Source of the DNA: Trogon surrucura
Taxonomy: Eukaryota; Chordata; Aves; Trogoniformes; Trogonidae
Direction of reading: 5' to 3'
NCBI GenBank assembly: GCA_020746105.1
Contig: CM036635.1
Location: 12,728,001-12,792,000 of the forward strand
DNA length: 64,000 bases
Below, piece after piece: positions 1-10,899 of the stretch (position 1 is its first letter; each line of letters starts with the position of its first letter). The notes under the pieces are model-generated. The model made no database searches, was not told the origin of the DNA, and worked only from the letters and a program-made list of their open reading frames with translations. The translations under genes were made by a program, and so were the position numbers.

Positions 1-233
1 AGCTGGGTGACAGTGTCCCTCAGGGAGGCAGAAGGTTTGCTGGGGATCGGAAGGATAAACCAGCTCCTGAAATAGGGAACCCAGGTGGGGCTGCTCATCC
101 AGGACAACCCCGGTCCCCTGACCCTGCAGGGAGGTGGGCACCCAGATGGGCATCCCTGCACCATCCCCTGGGCTGGAGCCAGCACAGTCGCTCACTTCCC
201 TCACAACCCCCCTGCCTCGGGGCCAGCGCTCAC

Positions 234-3200
234 CCTGCGTAGTAGTTGATGGAGGCGGCCAGGGCGTTCCCAGAGCCCCCCGGCAGGATGCACAGCGGCT
301 TCTTCATCGAGTCCTCCCAGTCCGGCCGCTCCATGAGTCCGTTCACCACCTGTGGGGATGGAGGGAGCTGGTGGTACCCGGGGCCAGGGAGCGAACCCAG
401 AGCCCAGGGTGCCCCCGGACAGGGCAGGACCAAGGCCACGGCTGCCCTGCTTTGCCCCAAGCTCGGTGCCATCTCTCCTTCACTGTTCCCCACCTGCCTT
501 CGTGTCTCGAAGCTCAGGTCCTGCCCCAGGCACCCCTCTTCTCCCAGCTCTCTGCCCATCCCAGCCAGGGGGATGCCCCTCAGTGCCCCTCACCTCATAG
601 AGCAGCCCGTCCCCAGACATGACCACCAATGTGTCCCACTGCGACAGGTCCTCATCCCGCACCTTCTCGTGTGCATGGTTGGGTCTTTCTGCAGGGAAAA
701 GCAGGGAGAGTTGAGCGTCGTCCTCCGTCCTGCTCCCACCCCCCAGGCAGTGACCTCAGCCCCATGGGGGTCCCAGCCAGGGATGCTGAGGTGAAGCTGT
801 TGCCGTGTCCCCTCGTGCCCTCCGCCACCACTGTCCGTGACAGCCTGCCCATTGTGTTGCCCCAACCAGCCCCACGGGAGCTGGAGCCGTGGCGATGCAA
901 GGGGCGCCTTGTAGAAGCCTGTCCCAGGATGGCAGCACCCAGGTAGGATCCCAGGAAGGGAGGAGGAGGAGGGAACTGCTCCGACTCACCAGTGATGAAG
1001 ACAGTGGTGGCGATGTCGGCCTCGGCCAGCATGGGCTGCACCACTGCCTGGAAATCCTCAAGCGCGTGGCCAGCGCCGCTCTGCGGGTTCAGCAGCACGA
1101 GCGCACGGCAGGGCCGGGGCAGCACCCCATAGCTGTCACCTGGGGGAGCAGAGGGAGGGGTCACGGCGGGGGGGTCACAGCGCTGCCCAGGGACACAGGG
1201 TCCTGCAGTAACTCATCTCGAGCTCTCCCATAACCAGCAGAGATTTGGGACACCCAAACACCCCTGGCGGTGAGTTTTCCCTGCTGAACCCTACGGCTCG
1301 CAACAAGGAGCCAAGCATGGAGCAGGTGGGGACAAGGGGGACCCGCGATGCCAATTCCTCACGTCCACCCCAGCTGGAGTGGGGCCAGGACAGACACCTG
1401 TGCCGGCAGACGGACGCTTCTGCTTCCCCTGCTCCCCACGGGGGTCCAGTTTCCTGTGCCGGGCTGTAATTACAAGCCTGGCAGGGTCTGCATCCCTCTG
1501 CCCCCTCCCCAGACCAGTGGTCCCCACACGGGGGGACAGGCTGAGCCCAGGCTGCAGCTGCCCCGTGAGGGAGATGCAGGGAGGACGAGCGATGTGACGG
1601 CACCCCGGGAGCTGGTGGCAAGACCCCTGGGTGCTGCTCGGGCCCCCCCAGGCCCTGAAACGAGCAGGGCACTGTGCCTAAAGCTCCCGCAACATCTCTG
1701 GAAATCCCCGGACCTGCAGGGTGAAGCCAATTTGGGGGAGTTAAGGGGTGTCTCCACCAGCTCTGGACCTCCTAAGCCATGGTCTGGTGCCTGGGGCAGG
1801 CAGCAGGAGCCTACCTGAGTGTGGGGGCTCCATGGGACAGGGCAGGGGCTGCTCCTGCTGACTCAACAGAAAGAGCTGCTTGGTCAGGAGCTGACTCACT
1901 GAAGCAGAGACATTTCCCAACACTGCCCAGGGCTGGGAACCCCCTCTCAAACCCGGGACGGGGGGGCTGGGGCTGGCTGCCTGCCCCCGCCTTGGTTGCA
2001 CCCTTTGATTTGAGCCGTTTGAACACAGGCAGCGTTTTTACAGCTAAAACCCCTCCTGAAACTCCCACTGGGGATGGCAGTGGGGAGAGGGGAGCCTGGG
2101 TCCCCACGTGTGCCACATCCCTGGGGTGACACTCAGCACCACAGTGGTCACAGCCTTGCCAGAGCGTCCCCGCCGGCTGGCAGAGCTCCCGAGAGCTGCC
2201 CCGCGGGACGCCTGGAGCATCCCCTCTCCGTGCTCATCCCAGCCCTGGGGAGCACACAGAGCTCTGCTGGGCCACGAGGTTCATTTTCTGTTCCTGGGAA
2301 CGATATCATGAGCTCTTCGCCCTCTAGGCCACCTCCTTGTCCCTATGCCGGGTGCTTGGGACCTGCCACACAGCAAAAATCTGCCAGTGAGAGCCCTGAG
2401 AGCCGAGGCTGAGCCTGGGTCCGGGCGCTGGCTCTAGGTCAGCTCTCCCCGCTGCCCCCCTGGACCCCTCCAGCCCCTTATCAGTGGGTGCCAGACACAA
2501 AGAGATCGGCTGCCCTTGGGGACAGAGGCACCGCAAGCAGAGGCCGGGTCAGAGATAACGGGCAGCAACCCCAGGCTGGGCTGGCTGCGCTCCCCCCGCT
2601 CCAGAGCCTTCCCCACCACGACCAGCTTTAAAGTCCCCTGTTGACAAGCACAGCTGAGCCTTCGGGACAGCTGTGGGGGGAGGTTGTTGGGGGCTGTTCT
2701 CTCTCTTTCTCCTTCCCAATCCTCCGCCGGGCAGTGGGGTACGGCTGGGACCCCAAGGACCTGCTCCTTGGCTGGCGGGGGAGAGGCAAACACTGTTCAG
2801 GGCACCGAGGGACACCGTGACACCAGGGACGGGTTGTTGGTACCCGCCTGTGACGAGGAACAGGGACGTGACCGCGGTGTGGCACCGGTGACACCAGCAG
2901 CACTGGTTCAGCTCAGGCTCCCCGGGCAGGGCTGGAGGGTGCTGGTTTGGAGCTGAGGCAATGCTCAGGCGAGGGGGGATGACAAATTTCAGCAGCACCC
3001 CTTTCCCTTGCGCAACACCGGCCAGGCCGCAGCATCTCGGCGAGGCTCCGCCACTTCCCGGCACAGCGCGGTCGCTTTTCAGCCTCAAACACCCGAGCAG
3101 AGCAGACACTGAGTCAGCAGGAGGAAGGGGCTCCAGCTGCCGCCAGGGCACAAACTCCACTCTCCCCCTCCGCTCGCATCTCCCCACACACGTCCTGGCC

Positions 3201-5275
3201 GTGCTCAGGCAGGGACCGCGCTGCCCTGGCTCCATCGTCAGCAGCTCCAGCTGCTCTGTTGTGTCCCCACATCCTTCTGGAAGCATTCTGGGTGCGAGGA
3301 ATAAGCGTGCCAGGCTGGCGGGGGACAGGGCTGTCCTGCCCGGGGCGAGGCTGAAGTGTCTCCTCTCCCCAGAGCATCGACTCCGTGTGGGGACGAGCAC
3401 AGCAAAGGGGCGAACTTGTAGTGTAGGGTTAATGGTTGGACCCGATGATCCCAAGGGTCTTTTCCAATCTGAATTGTTCTATGATTCTGTGAAAACAGGG
3501 CCGGGATCACGGGCAGGTCCCGTCCCCACGGGGATGGGCGGCAGGATTGCCCCGCAAGGAGTTTCCCGTCACGGCCTTATCTGTCCCGCACAGGCGCGCC
3601 ACGCCGACACGTGAGGGTGCATGCGAGCGCAGGGTGTGGCGAGAGGCATTTTTAGCTCTTGTCCTAAACTGGGGGAGGAGTAGGAGGTTTGCAAATCCTG
3701 ACGGCCCCTCAGCTAGAAAAATAACTGCGAAAAATCCCGCACTGCCTTCTCCCGTCCTCCTTCCCCGGGGTCCCCGCGGCTCCCCGCCGCGCAGCGAGCT
3801 GCTCCCGCCCCAGCACCCTCGCACCGCCTGCTGAAAGGGCGAGGGTTTTGAAAACGCCTGGAGACTCACAGCTGCAGAGTTCAGGCTGGAAACAGAGCCG
3901 AGGAGCTGATTTCACCCTCGCTCCTTTCCACTGTTTTGTTTGGTGGGGTTTTTTTTATATTCTGCGGGAAGAGTAGCAGAAAGTTGTTTTGTAGCTGCAG
4001 GTCATGTAAAAAAAAAAGCTGCATTTTAAAATCCAAGCAGGGAGAGCTGGGCTAAATGTGATTTGACAGGATCCCTCTAACCGCATGCCTCTTAATTTCC
4101 AAGTCTGATCAGTGCGACTGGACAGCTTAAATAAATGAAGTAGTGCATATAATTGAATCTCTGCTCTGATGTTCAAATATATGCCAGCCTGCCCTGCCCC
4201 GGCTGCAGGAGCTGGGGGACTTGGCTTCGAGCCAGCCGCTCCCCTCCCGGCCGGGGGCAGCTCCCGAGGGGGCAGAGAACCGAAACCCGGAGCCCTCCGA
4301 GCCGCCCGGGGACCCCGCCGGGCACCAAGGGGGGTCCCGGGGGGGGCTCTCCTGCTCCCAAGTGACGGATGGGACCTGCTGGGGACGCTGCCTGGCTCCC
4401 GTCCTGCCTGCGTCAGCGACGATGACTTTTTTAATTTTTTTGTTGTTGTTGGTTAACGCTGCCCTTTGGAGCTTTAGTTATCGAACTGAGCGATGCGGGG
4501 GGCGGAGGGGGTGGTGAAGGGGGGGGCGTGCCAAGGGCCCCCGTGGTGCTACCACGGCCTCTCTGCCCCTTCGGTTTAAAGGCGAAAGCGGGGAGAAGGC
4601 ACCCCCGGGGCTGTCACAGCGGTGTCCCCGTCTCCTCCGCGCTCGGGGCAGGAGGCGAGGGGACTCGCCCGCGCCCCTCTCCCCGAGCTGTCCCGGCGCG
4701 GGGGTCGGGGCAGGGCAGCGGCAGCCCCGGGGCCGCCCGTGCCGCGATGGGGGCTCGCTCCGTCGGGAGCGGCGGGGGCGGGGGCGGGGGGGGGGGGGTG
4801 GGGGTGGGCGGGAAGGAGCACACGTGTCGGTGGCGGCCGGTGGGCTCCGTAACTCACCGTCCTGCGCGGGCACGGCGGGCACCGAGAGCTCCCGGATCCG
4901 GCGGCTCCAGGCCTGGGCGATGCGCAGGTTGCCCTCGGCGTCGGGCGCTCCGCAGACGCGGAAGGTTCGCTCCAAGCGCTGCCGGGCGGGAGGGCCCCAG
5001 CGCGGCCCCCGCAGCGGGTAACACACCAGCGAGAAGCAGGCGGCGGCGGCCGACGGGAAGGCGGCGGAGCCCACGCAGTCGGCCAGCCGGAGCGCGGCGT
5101 CGGCAGCGGCCGGGCACCCCCCCGGCGCCCCCCCGGGCCGCCTCACCTGCAGCTCCCGGGCCGTCAGCGCCAGCGAGCAAGCCGCCCCGCCGGGGCTCGG
5201 CCCGCAGCCGAAGGTGCCTTGAAGTAACACGGGGCCCCCCCCGGGCTCCGGGGGAGCTCGGCGACCGGCGGCCAT
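234..5275 (-). CDS. SPHK1: Sphingosine kinase 1, 5' four coding exons (3' end off the window)
   Basis: Phosphorylates sphingosine to sphingosine-1-phosphate. Coding exons in transcript order are 4858-5275, 990-1139, 594-688 and 234-349, 779 nt in all. Every junction has AG/GT ends and matching phases (1, 1, 0, then 2 at the open end). The kinase part begins DSYGVLPRPCRALVLLNP, continues with ERPNHAHEKVRDEDL, then the catalytic SGDGLLYEVVNGLMERPDWE segment (the human catalytic Asp81 position is kept), then LPGGSGNALAASINYYAG. The next human residues (YEQVTNEDLL) are not found in 1-233, so the last exon lies beyond the left edge. The start at 5275 opens a 139-residue N-terminal exon resembling SPHK2. 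The ATP-site loop reads NPQSGAG where human has NPRGGKG. SPHK2 is the other candidate, but the PRPSAP1 neighbour and the kinase residues favour SPHK1. Confidence 0.93.
1140..4857 (-). other. SPHK1 intron 1 with one CR1 fragment
   Basis: This 3.7-kb intron separates the N-terminal exon from the kinase exons. It holds a CR1 3' fragment at about 3,400-3,495. There is a CpG-rich patch at about 3,530-3,830 with a CACGTG E-box near 3,607, and an AT-rich patch at 3,930-4,190. A 301-codon minus-strand open frame (2,549-3,454) starts inside the CR1 and matches nothing I know. I see no exon here. Confidence 0.6.
3400..3495 (+). mobile_element. CR1 LINE 3' end fragment
   Basis: The stretch ends in the standard CR1 tail: GGTTGGACCCGATGATCCC, then AAGGGTCTTTTCCAATCTG and TTCTATGATTCTGTG. 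It lies in the plus direction inside SPHK1 intron 1. It shares the unusual TAGGGTTAATGGTTGGAC motif with the CR1 at 26,883-27,144, so both probably belong to one subfamily. It is heavily 5' truncated. Confidence 0.85.
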
Positions 5276-5720
5276 CGGCGGCGGAGCGGGCGGGGACGGG
5301 GGGACGGGAGCGGGACGCACCGGGGAGCGCCGCCCGCCGCTGCTCGCTGCTGACACCCGCCGCGCCGGCCGGCAATGGCAGGAGGGGCGGCCCCATTCAT
5401 AAAAATTTAACCCACCCCCCGCCCCGGCCGGGGCTGCCCCCCCCGCCCCCCCGCAGCCTGCCTCGGTTTCCCGAAGCGCCGCTCCGTGGACGCGGCAAAC
5501 CCACGGCGTCGCGTTTCTGCGGAGCGGCGGCGGTGACAGGGCTGACCTCACCCTCCCGAGGGAGCTCCAGGGGTCTGGCCCAGCCCGACAATGATTTTTC
5601 TTGCTGCCAACCGATTCCCGATGGATGTAGCTCCGCTCCGCACGCTCCGGCTGGCCCTTGGCTCTCCTGAGCGGGGCAGCGGGTGACAAGCGCTCAGACA
5701 AGAGAGAGTGTCCCACGGCA
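4200..5720 (-). promoter_or_regulatory. CpG island and promoter region of SPHK1
   Basis: The stretch is very GC- and CpG-rich and covers the SPHK1 first coding exon and its upstream side. On the minus strand an AT-rich TAAATTTTTATG box lies at about 5,410-5,399, about 125 nt before the ATG, and could act as a TATA-like element. No start site can be fixed from sequence alone. Confidence 0.55.
4858..5275 (-). CDS. SPHK1: SPHK1 N-terminal exon encoding an SPHK2-like domain
   Basis: This single exon runs from ATG at 5275-5273 to the donor CAGGACG|GTGAGT at 4858. It encodes 139 residues. Segments such as LLQGTFGCGPS, LALTARELQVRR, RQRLERTFRVCGAP and AQAWSRRIRELSV align by eye with the N-terminal region of human SPHK2 (LLHGEFGSYPA, LTLTSQALHIQRL, ATRTFRADGA, AQRWATALTCLL). 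Its phase-1 end matches the phase-1 acceptor at 1139, and the joined protein reads PAQDGDSYGVLPRPCR, like SPHK2's GDGEITPDLLPRPPR. Canonical human SPHK1 begins just before its LPRPCR and lacks this domain. A strong internal donor-like CAG|GTGAGG lies near 5148, but no acceptor follows it in the exon. Confidence 0.8.
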
Positions 5721-5956
5721 GAGACATGTCCCAATCCCTCCTTCTGCCTTCCTCGCCCCTTCCTCAGCCCTCAGCCCGCCCTTCGTGGCCGTGTTCACGC
5801 GGGTGGATTTCACACCCCTGAGACCCAGTAACCTTGAGCTCACACCTGGGGGAGGCATCGCTCTTCTTCACGCTTAGGGCGGTTTAATTGGCAGAGAGCC
5901 CGCTGTCCCCACTCAAACCCGCTGGCCAAAAATTGCAGAGGGGGCAGGGGACGACA

Positions 5957-6260
5957 GATCCTAGAATCCTAGAATCCTAATATCAGAATCATAGAAAACA
6001 GTTTCAGCTGGAGGAGACCTTCAAGATCATCGAGCCCAACCTTTTCCTAGCCCTGTGAACACCACTAGCCCACGTCCTTCAACACAACATCTACCCTTCT
6101 CTTAAACACCTCCAGGGATGGTGATTGAATCACCTCCCTGGACAGGATGTTCCAGGGCCTGACAACCCTCTCAGGAAAGAAATTCTTCCTGATATCCAAC
6201 GTGAATCTCCCATGGCACAACTTAAGGCCGTTTCCCCATGTCCTATCACTAAATAACGCA
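5957..6260 (-). mobile_element. CR1 LINE 3' end, minus orientation
   Basis: Read on the plus strand it begins with three diverged 8-bp tail units (ATCCTAGA type), then AGAATCATAGAA, GAGACCTTCAAGATCATCGA and GCCCAACC. This is the reverse complement of a CR1 3' end. It continues through the usual CR1 3' region (CACCTCCAGGGATGGTGA, CTGGACAGGATGTTCCAGGG, AGGAAAGAAATTCTTCCTGA) and fades out after about 6,250. Confidence 0.9.
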
Positions 6261-8952
6261 GTTCAGTCTTGCTTTCCCAAAGTGACCTCCAACGAGAGCC
6301 GAGGTGCCGCGATTTGGAGCATGGCGCATCCCAAAAAAGTCTTCCCTGGCCACTATGGGTTCAAAGAGATGCTCAGAGGGGGAGGTGAGGCACAACCCCC
6401 TCCCAGACATTTGCAGGGTGATGCTTTCTCAGTTGGGGAACCGCGACGCCCGCCGCTGAGATCTGGGCACAGCCGCTTCCCCGCCACTGCCTCGGTGTTT
6501 GTAAACAGCCCTGAGCTCCTCGGTGAGGTGTCATGGGAGGAAATAGCTGGATGGTGAGAAGCTCGGCATCCTGACCTGCCCCTCACCCTTCTCGGTGACT
6601 AAACCCGCTCCCGGCTTCCGCTCAGGAAGGCACGAGACGCGGCGGGGAGGACACAAGAGCAGCTGTCACCGTGGCAGGTGCCGCGGGGCAATGGGGTTGC
6701 TTTGGGCTCCGTCCTCACCACGCTACATCCATCTCTTAGCCCTCAGCCCCAGCCCGGCCATGGGCCCACGGCCGGGCTGGGGTCAGGGGCTGAGAGAAGC
6801 GCCCATGGAAGGGGCAGAGAGATGAGGGGGGCTGCAGCCAGTTTATTTTTGGGTGGGAAATGTGACCAGCACCATCTCAGCCTCCGTGATGGACCGTCAC
6901 ACCCAGGCAGAGCTTTCCCACGTCAGTGTTGGTGTACAAGGACTTCACGGGAGCCCATCCTGATGCCGTGGAACCCTTGGCAGATGTGGGATCGCAGTCG
7001 TTTGGGGCTGTCTTAATTATGAGAACCTTAACGAGCTCCCTTGACCCAACCAGCAGCCGCAAGGGTGCTCAGCTCCTGCGCCATGGGCAGGGTCTGCCCA
7101 TCGAGTTTGTCCTGACCAGCTCCGTTCCTGCTCATGGGAGGGCAGTGAGGGAAGGCAGCATCGGGAAACTGAGGCAAAAGCAGCAGAGAAGGTTGTGCAA
7201 GAAGCTAATGGTTAAATACAGCAATTAAACACCCCCTCAGCTCCCTTCTGCCCCCAGACCCTTCCACCTCCTGCCCCCAGCTGCTAGAGGAGCTGGTCCC
7301 TCTGGGGAGCTTGTCCTGGGGGAAGAAAGCAAAGAGGCCAAGGGCTTCCCAGTCCTGCTGGTACTCTTCACACCCTTCCAAATTGATGCATCCCAGCTGT
7401 ACCACGGAGTTGAGGTTCTCTGAGCCAGGACAGGGACAAATTCTGGGCTCCCACTGCCTCCCCAGCAGCGGCAGGCAGCCTGGGAGGAGGCGTGCAGAGG
7501 ATGTGGCTCTGCTGCAAGACAAACTGCAGCATTTCACTCGGAGGCAGGCAGCTTCTCCAGATCCCTGCCCGCCCTGCTGTGTCTGCTGGGATGGGAACGG
7601 GAGGGGCGACGCACTCATCCCGGATCCGTCTCTTCTAGCATCGTTCCCGCTGCCGAAAGTACATGTCTCAAGGTGGAGCCAGAAATAGCGCGGCTCCTCG
7701 CTGCATCGGGACTGGCAGGGCTGCAGGGTTTGGCAGGGGGACAGGCACCGACTGCAGCAGTGGGAACTTTCCAGCCGGCGCCTGTGGGAGCGGCCGGTGC
7801 AGAGACAGAGCCATTTCGGGGCAGATCCAGCCTCAGCCCCGCCCCAGTTTTGAGGGCTGGTAGGGAATGGTCACCCAGGGAGATGCTGGTGCCAACGTAG
7901 GGGACCAGCAAGGAGGCAGGAGGGGACAGAAATGAAAGGTGTCTCCCTGGGGTCGCGTCCCACCTGAGATGCACGAGCAGGGACACAAGTTTTGGGTCTG
8001 CCGCAGATTTGCTCAACTCCAGCAAAGTGACTGCACCCTCGGTCTCTGCCTCCTTGCCCCGTGGGCAGGAGGTATCACCCACGACCCCAGCTTCACGCGG
8101 GGCCCAGGGCTTGACCCAGGAGATTTCTCAGCCTCCAAGGTCCTGGGGGATACACCAGCTCCTAAATCAACCCAGCCTCGACCCTCCACCGTGCTCTGGG
8201 CAGCTGCCAGCACAGCCCAGGACTACACGGCTCACCAGGAAGCTGAGCTCATTCCTGCCAGCTGATGATTTGCTCACAAATATTTCTGAGGTCAGCCCTC
8301 CTCAGGGGAAACATTCCCAAACGCCCCACAAGAAGCTGCTGGGTCTGGGGTAACCACACACACCACTCGCTCAGCCGAGAGGTCACCCTGACGACTGCCC
8401 CCAGCGTCAGAGGGATGGAGGCCAAAGCGCCGCCGTTTGATCTCCCCCTTTGCTGGGGAAGGCAAATTTCAGGCCGGTCGCAGGGTTTTCACCACTTTCC
8501 CAGTAGCGGTTTCCTGCTGTGATGTGAGCTCAGGCATTTTTGGGAGGTGAGTCAGAGGCTGCAATAGGAACCACCTGGCTGAGGGCAACTGAGCTGGGCT
8601 GGGAGGCTGGATCCCTGATCCCAGGGTGATCCCCGCCGCGATGCTCGGCGCCTGCGGGCAGCATCCACAGGGCAGAATTACTTACGGGGGGACATCAAGT
8701 CGCACCACAGCACCCCCGTCCTCTTTCTGGCCTGGGTAAGAAGAAGAAGAGGAATTTGCTGCCACAGTTCCCACGGCTCATCTTTCTTTGCGGGGTTGGG
8801 ATCAGCGCGCTCCAGCCACTCCACCCGAGCTCCAGGGAGAAACTTGGTAATGGAGAAAAGGCAAAACCTCGTCCAGCTCTGCAGAGGTTTTCTCCAGGGA
8901 GCAATGCAGGAGGACTTGGCAGACCTGAGAAACTGCCCTCAGTGGTAGTTTA

Positions 8953-9035
8953 AATTCAATGTGGAAAACCCGTTCCTGGTAAAAGAACTTGCTTTCCACA
9001 TTGAATTCCTTTATTAGTTCCTGGTAAATGAACTT
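8953..9035. repeat. Perfect 15-bp inverted repeat with an embedded direct repeat
   Basis: AATTCAATGTGGAAA at 8953-8967 is the exact inverse complement of TTTCCACATTGAATT at 8993-9007, with a 25-nt loop. The loop contains GTTCCTGGTAAAAGAACTT (8972-8990), which recurs with one change at 9017-9035. Each copy has GTTC/GAAC ends. It could be a remnant of a small palindromic transposon. No family is recognised. Confidence 0.6.
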
Positions 9036-10399
9036 CCCAGGTTTTCCCTTTTGGGGCTTTTGCTATCAAACATGCATGATCCCCTGCCTGTCCGCCCCCA
9101 ACTCAACATTACGCAAAGACCTCTGCTCAGCAAATAACTGCATCGCAGCCAGCGAGTGAGACTGAGCCTGGATAAGCCTTTTCAAAGGAGCTAAACCTGC
9201 TCAAAGCCGGTGCTGTTCCCTGACCCGCCCTCCTAATCCTGCCCTGCTGATAATGAAATAATAAAAGGCTGCAAGGGCTCGCTCTCCCTGCACTGTGGGG
9301 GAGGTTTCTGCTGCCTCTGTACATGCCAGGAGCCAGTGTATTAATTACTCCCTAAGTAAACAGAATTACTCCTTTCTTCTCCTTCGCCTGGTTGTAAAAC
9401 CAGGTGTGACCCTCGGCCTGCAGAGCAGAGCAATCAGAGTCGCTCCCTTTCCCAGGAGAAGGGCTGGCTGCTGCAGCGATAACAGCCCCTATCTCTGCCC
9501 GCTGCCCTTTCTGGGCTCCTCGGGGCTGGTCCCAGCCGCACAGCTCCACCAGCCACTCTGCTGGGATGTTCCTGCGGGGCTGCTGGGCTTCTCAGAAACG
9601 TGACAGCGGGGTGGTTTTGGGGCAGGATGCGTTGCTGAGTCCCTTTGAGGTGACCACAGAGGGGTCACCTGGGGTCTGCCATGCCGGTGGCTGCCCTGCA
9701 GCAGAAGGCACGAACGGGATGGCTCTGAGCACCCCAGGAGGCAGCAGGAGTGAGGACCCGAGGATGGTGCTGGGAACTCGGAAGGCAAAGCAGAGGCTGG
9801 GGGCACTCGGACAGGACACAGCATCAGCCCAGGGCTCGTGTGTCGAGGCTGTCAGCAGGCCCTGGGGCAGGAGGGCGTTCAACAACCCTTCCTTCTCCAG
9901 CCAATCTGAGTGTTAAGCTGGGAGGGATGGGCTTTAAAAGAGGAGGGCAGGAGGCCCAGGGCCTCGGCAGGAGGCTGAGCACCCTGCAGAGGTGCTGTGC
10001 CATGGCCCCCCAAGAGTTGGGTCTCCCTCCCCGCCCTCAGGGCACATCCCCTCGGTGCTGCTCTGGGGTTTGTCCCTGTCCCTCAGGGTGTCTCTGCTTC
10101 CCCGAGAGCTGCCATTTCTCTGCAGGAGGGACCTCGGGGGAAGCAGCCAACTTCCCACGTCCCAAAAATAGTCTGCCACTCCCGTTTTGTTTTTTTTTCC
10201 CCTCAGCTTCTTCCAGTGACTTGTGACAAGTGCAAAGGCAGTGGCGGGGCTGCTGTGACCACTGTCAAACGAATGTGCCTCACAGGGCGGCAGCAGCTGT
10301 TAGTTTAACGTGCGTCAGCGCGCCTGGCACAGGGAGAACCTGGGGCTGGGGGTGCCACAGGGGGGATCGGTGCCGCCTGGGATGTGGACGCTGCCGATT

Positions 10400-10870
10400 C
10401 CTCCCAAGGGGCTGTCCTGGGTCAGAATGGTGCGGCCAGCAGCACCAGAGCCGGGATCGTCCCCCTGTGCTCGGCCCTGCTGAGGCAGCACCTCGAGACC
10501 TGCCTTCAGTTCTGGGCTCCCTGTGACAAGGAAGACATTGAGGTGCTGCTCCAGAGGAGGTGGTGAAGGGCCTTGAGAACAAGAATCATGAGGCGCAGCT
10601 GAGGGAACTGGGGCCGTTTAGGCTGGAGCAAAGGAGGCTGAGGGGACACCTCAGCCCCTGCGGCGCCCTGGTGGGAGGTGGCAGTGACCTGGGCATCGGT
10701 TTGTTCAGGTACCGTGTGACGGGACAAGGGGGAACAGCCTCGGGTTGTGCCAGGGGAGGCTGAGGTTGGTACTAGCAAGGATCTCTTTCCTGAGAGGGCT
10801 GTCAGGCCCTGGAAGGGGTCGCCCAGCGCGGTGGGGGAGGCCCTGTCCCTGGAGGCGCTCCCGACCGGGG
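10400..10870 (+). mobile_element. CR1 LINE fragment, plus orientation
   Basis: The sequence runs through the typical CR1 3' coding end: CCTTCAGTTCTGGGCTCCCT, then GAGGGAACTGGGGCCGTTTA and GGAGCAAAGGAGGCTGAGGG. It ends near GGAGGCCCTGTCCCTGGAGG without reaching the usual ATTCTATG tail. The copy is truncated at both ends and abuts the CpG island of PRPSAP1. Confidence 0.8.
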
Positions 10871-10899
10871 GCTCAGGGCCGTGGGTCAGTCGAGACGGA

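Larger units (their letters stand above)
5721..10395. other. SPHK1-PRPSAP1 intergenic spacer
   Basis: No open frame here resembles a known protein. The spacer holds a minus-strand CR1 3' end (5,957-6,260) and a short inverted-repeat element (8,953-9,035). An AT-rich patch at 9,120-9,290 contains GATA-type sites and an AATAAAAGG TATA-like box near 9,257. The rest is moderately GC-rich sequence without visible structure. A noncoding transcript cannot be excluded. Confidence 0.5.

Noticed and set aside
1-233. Last SPHK1 exon
   Set aside because: Three minus-strand frames were read for YEQVTNEDLL-like or later catalytic residues and none was found. This is the intron following the exon at 234-349.
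2549-3454. 301-codon open frame on the minus strand
   Set aside because: Its start lies in antisense CR1 sequence, it sits within SPHK1 intron 1, and its translation is low-complexity and unlike any protein I know.
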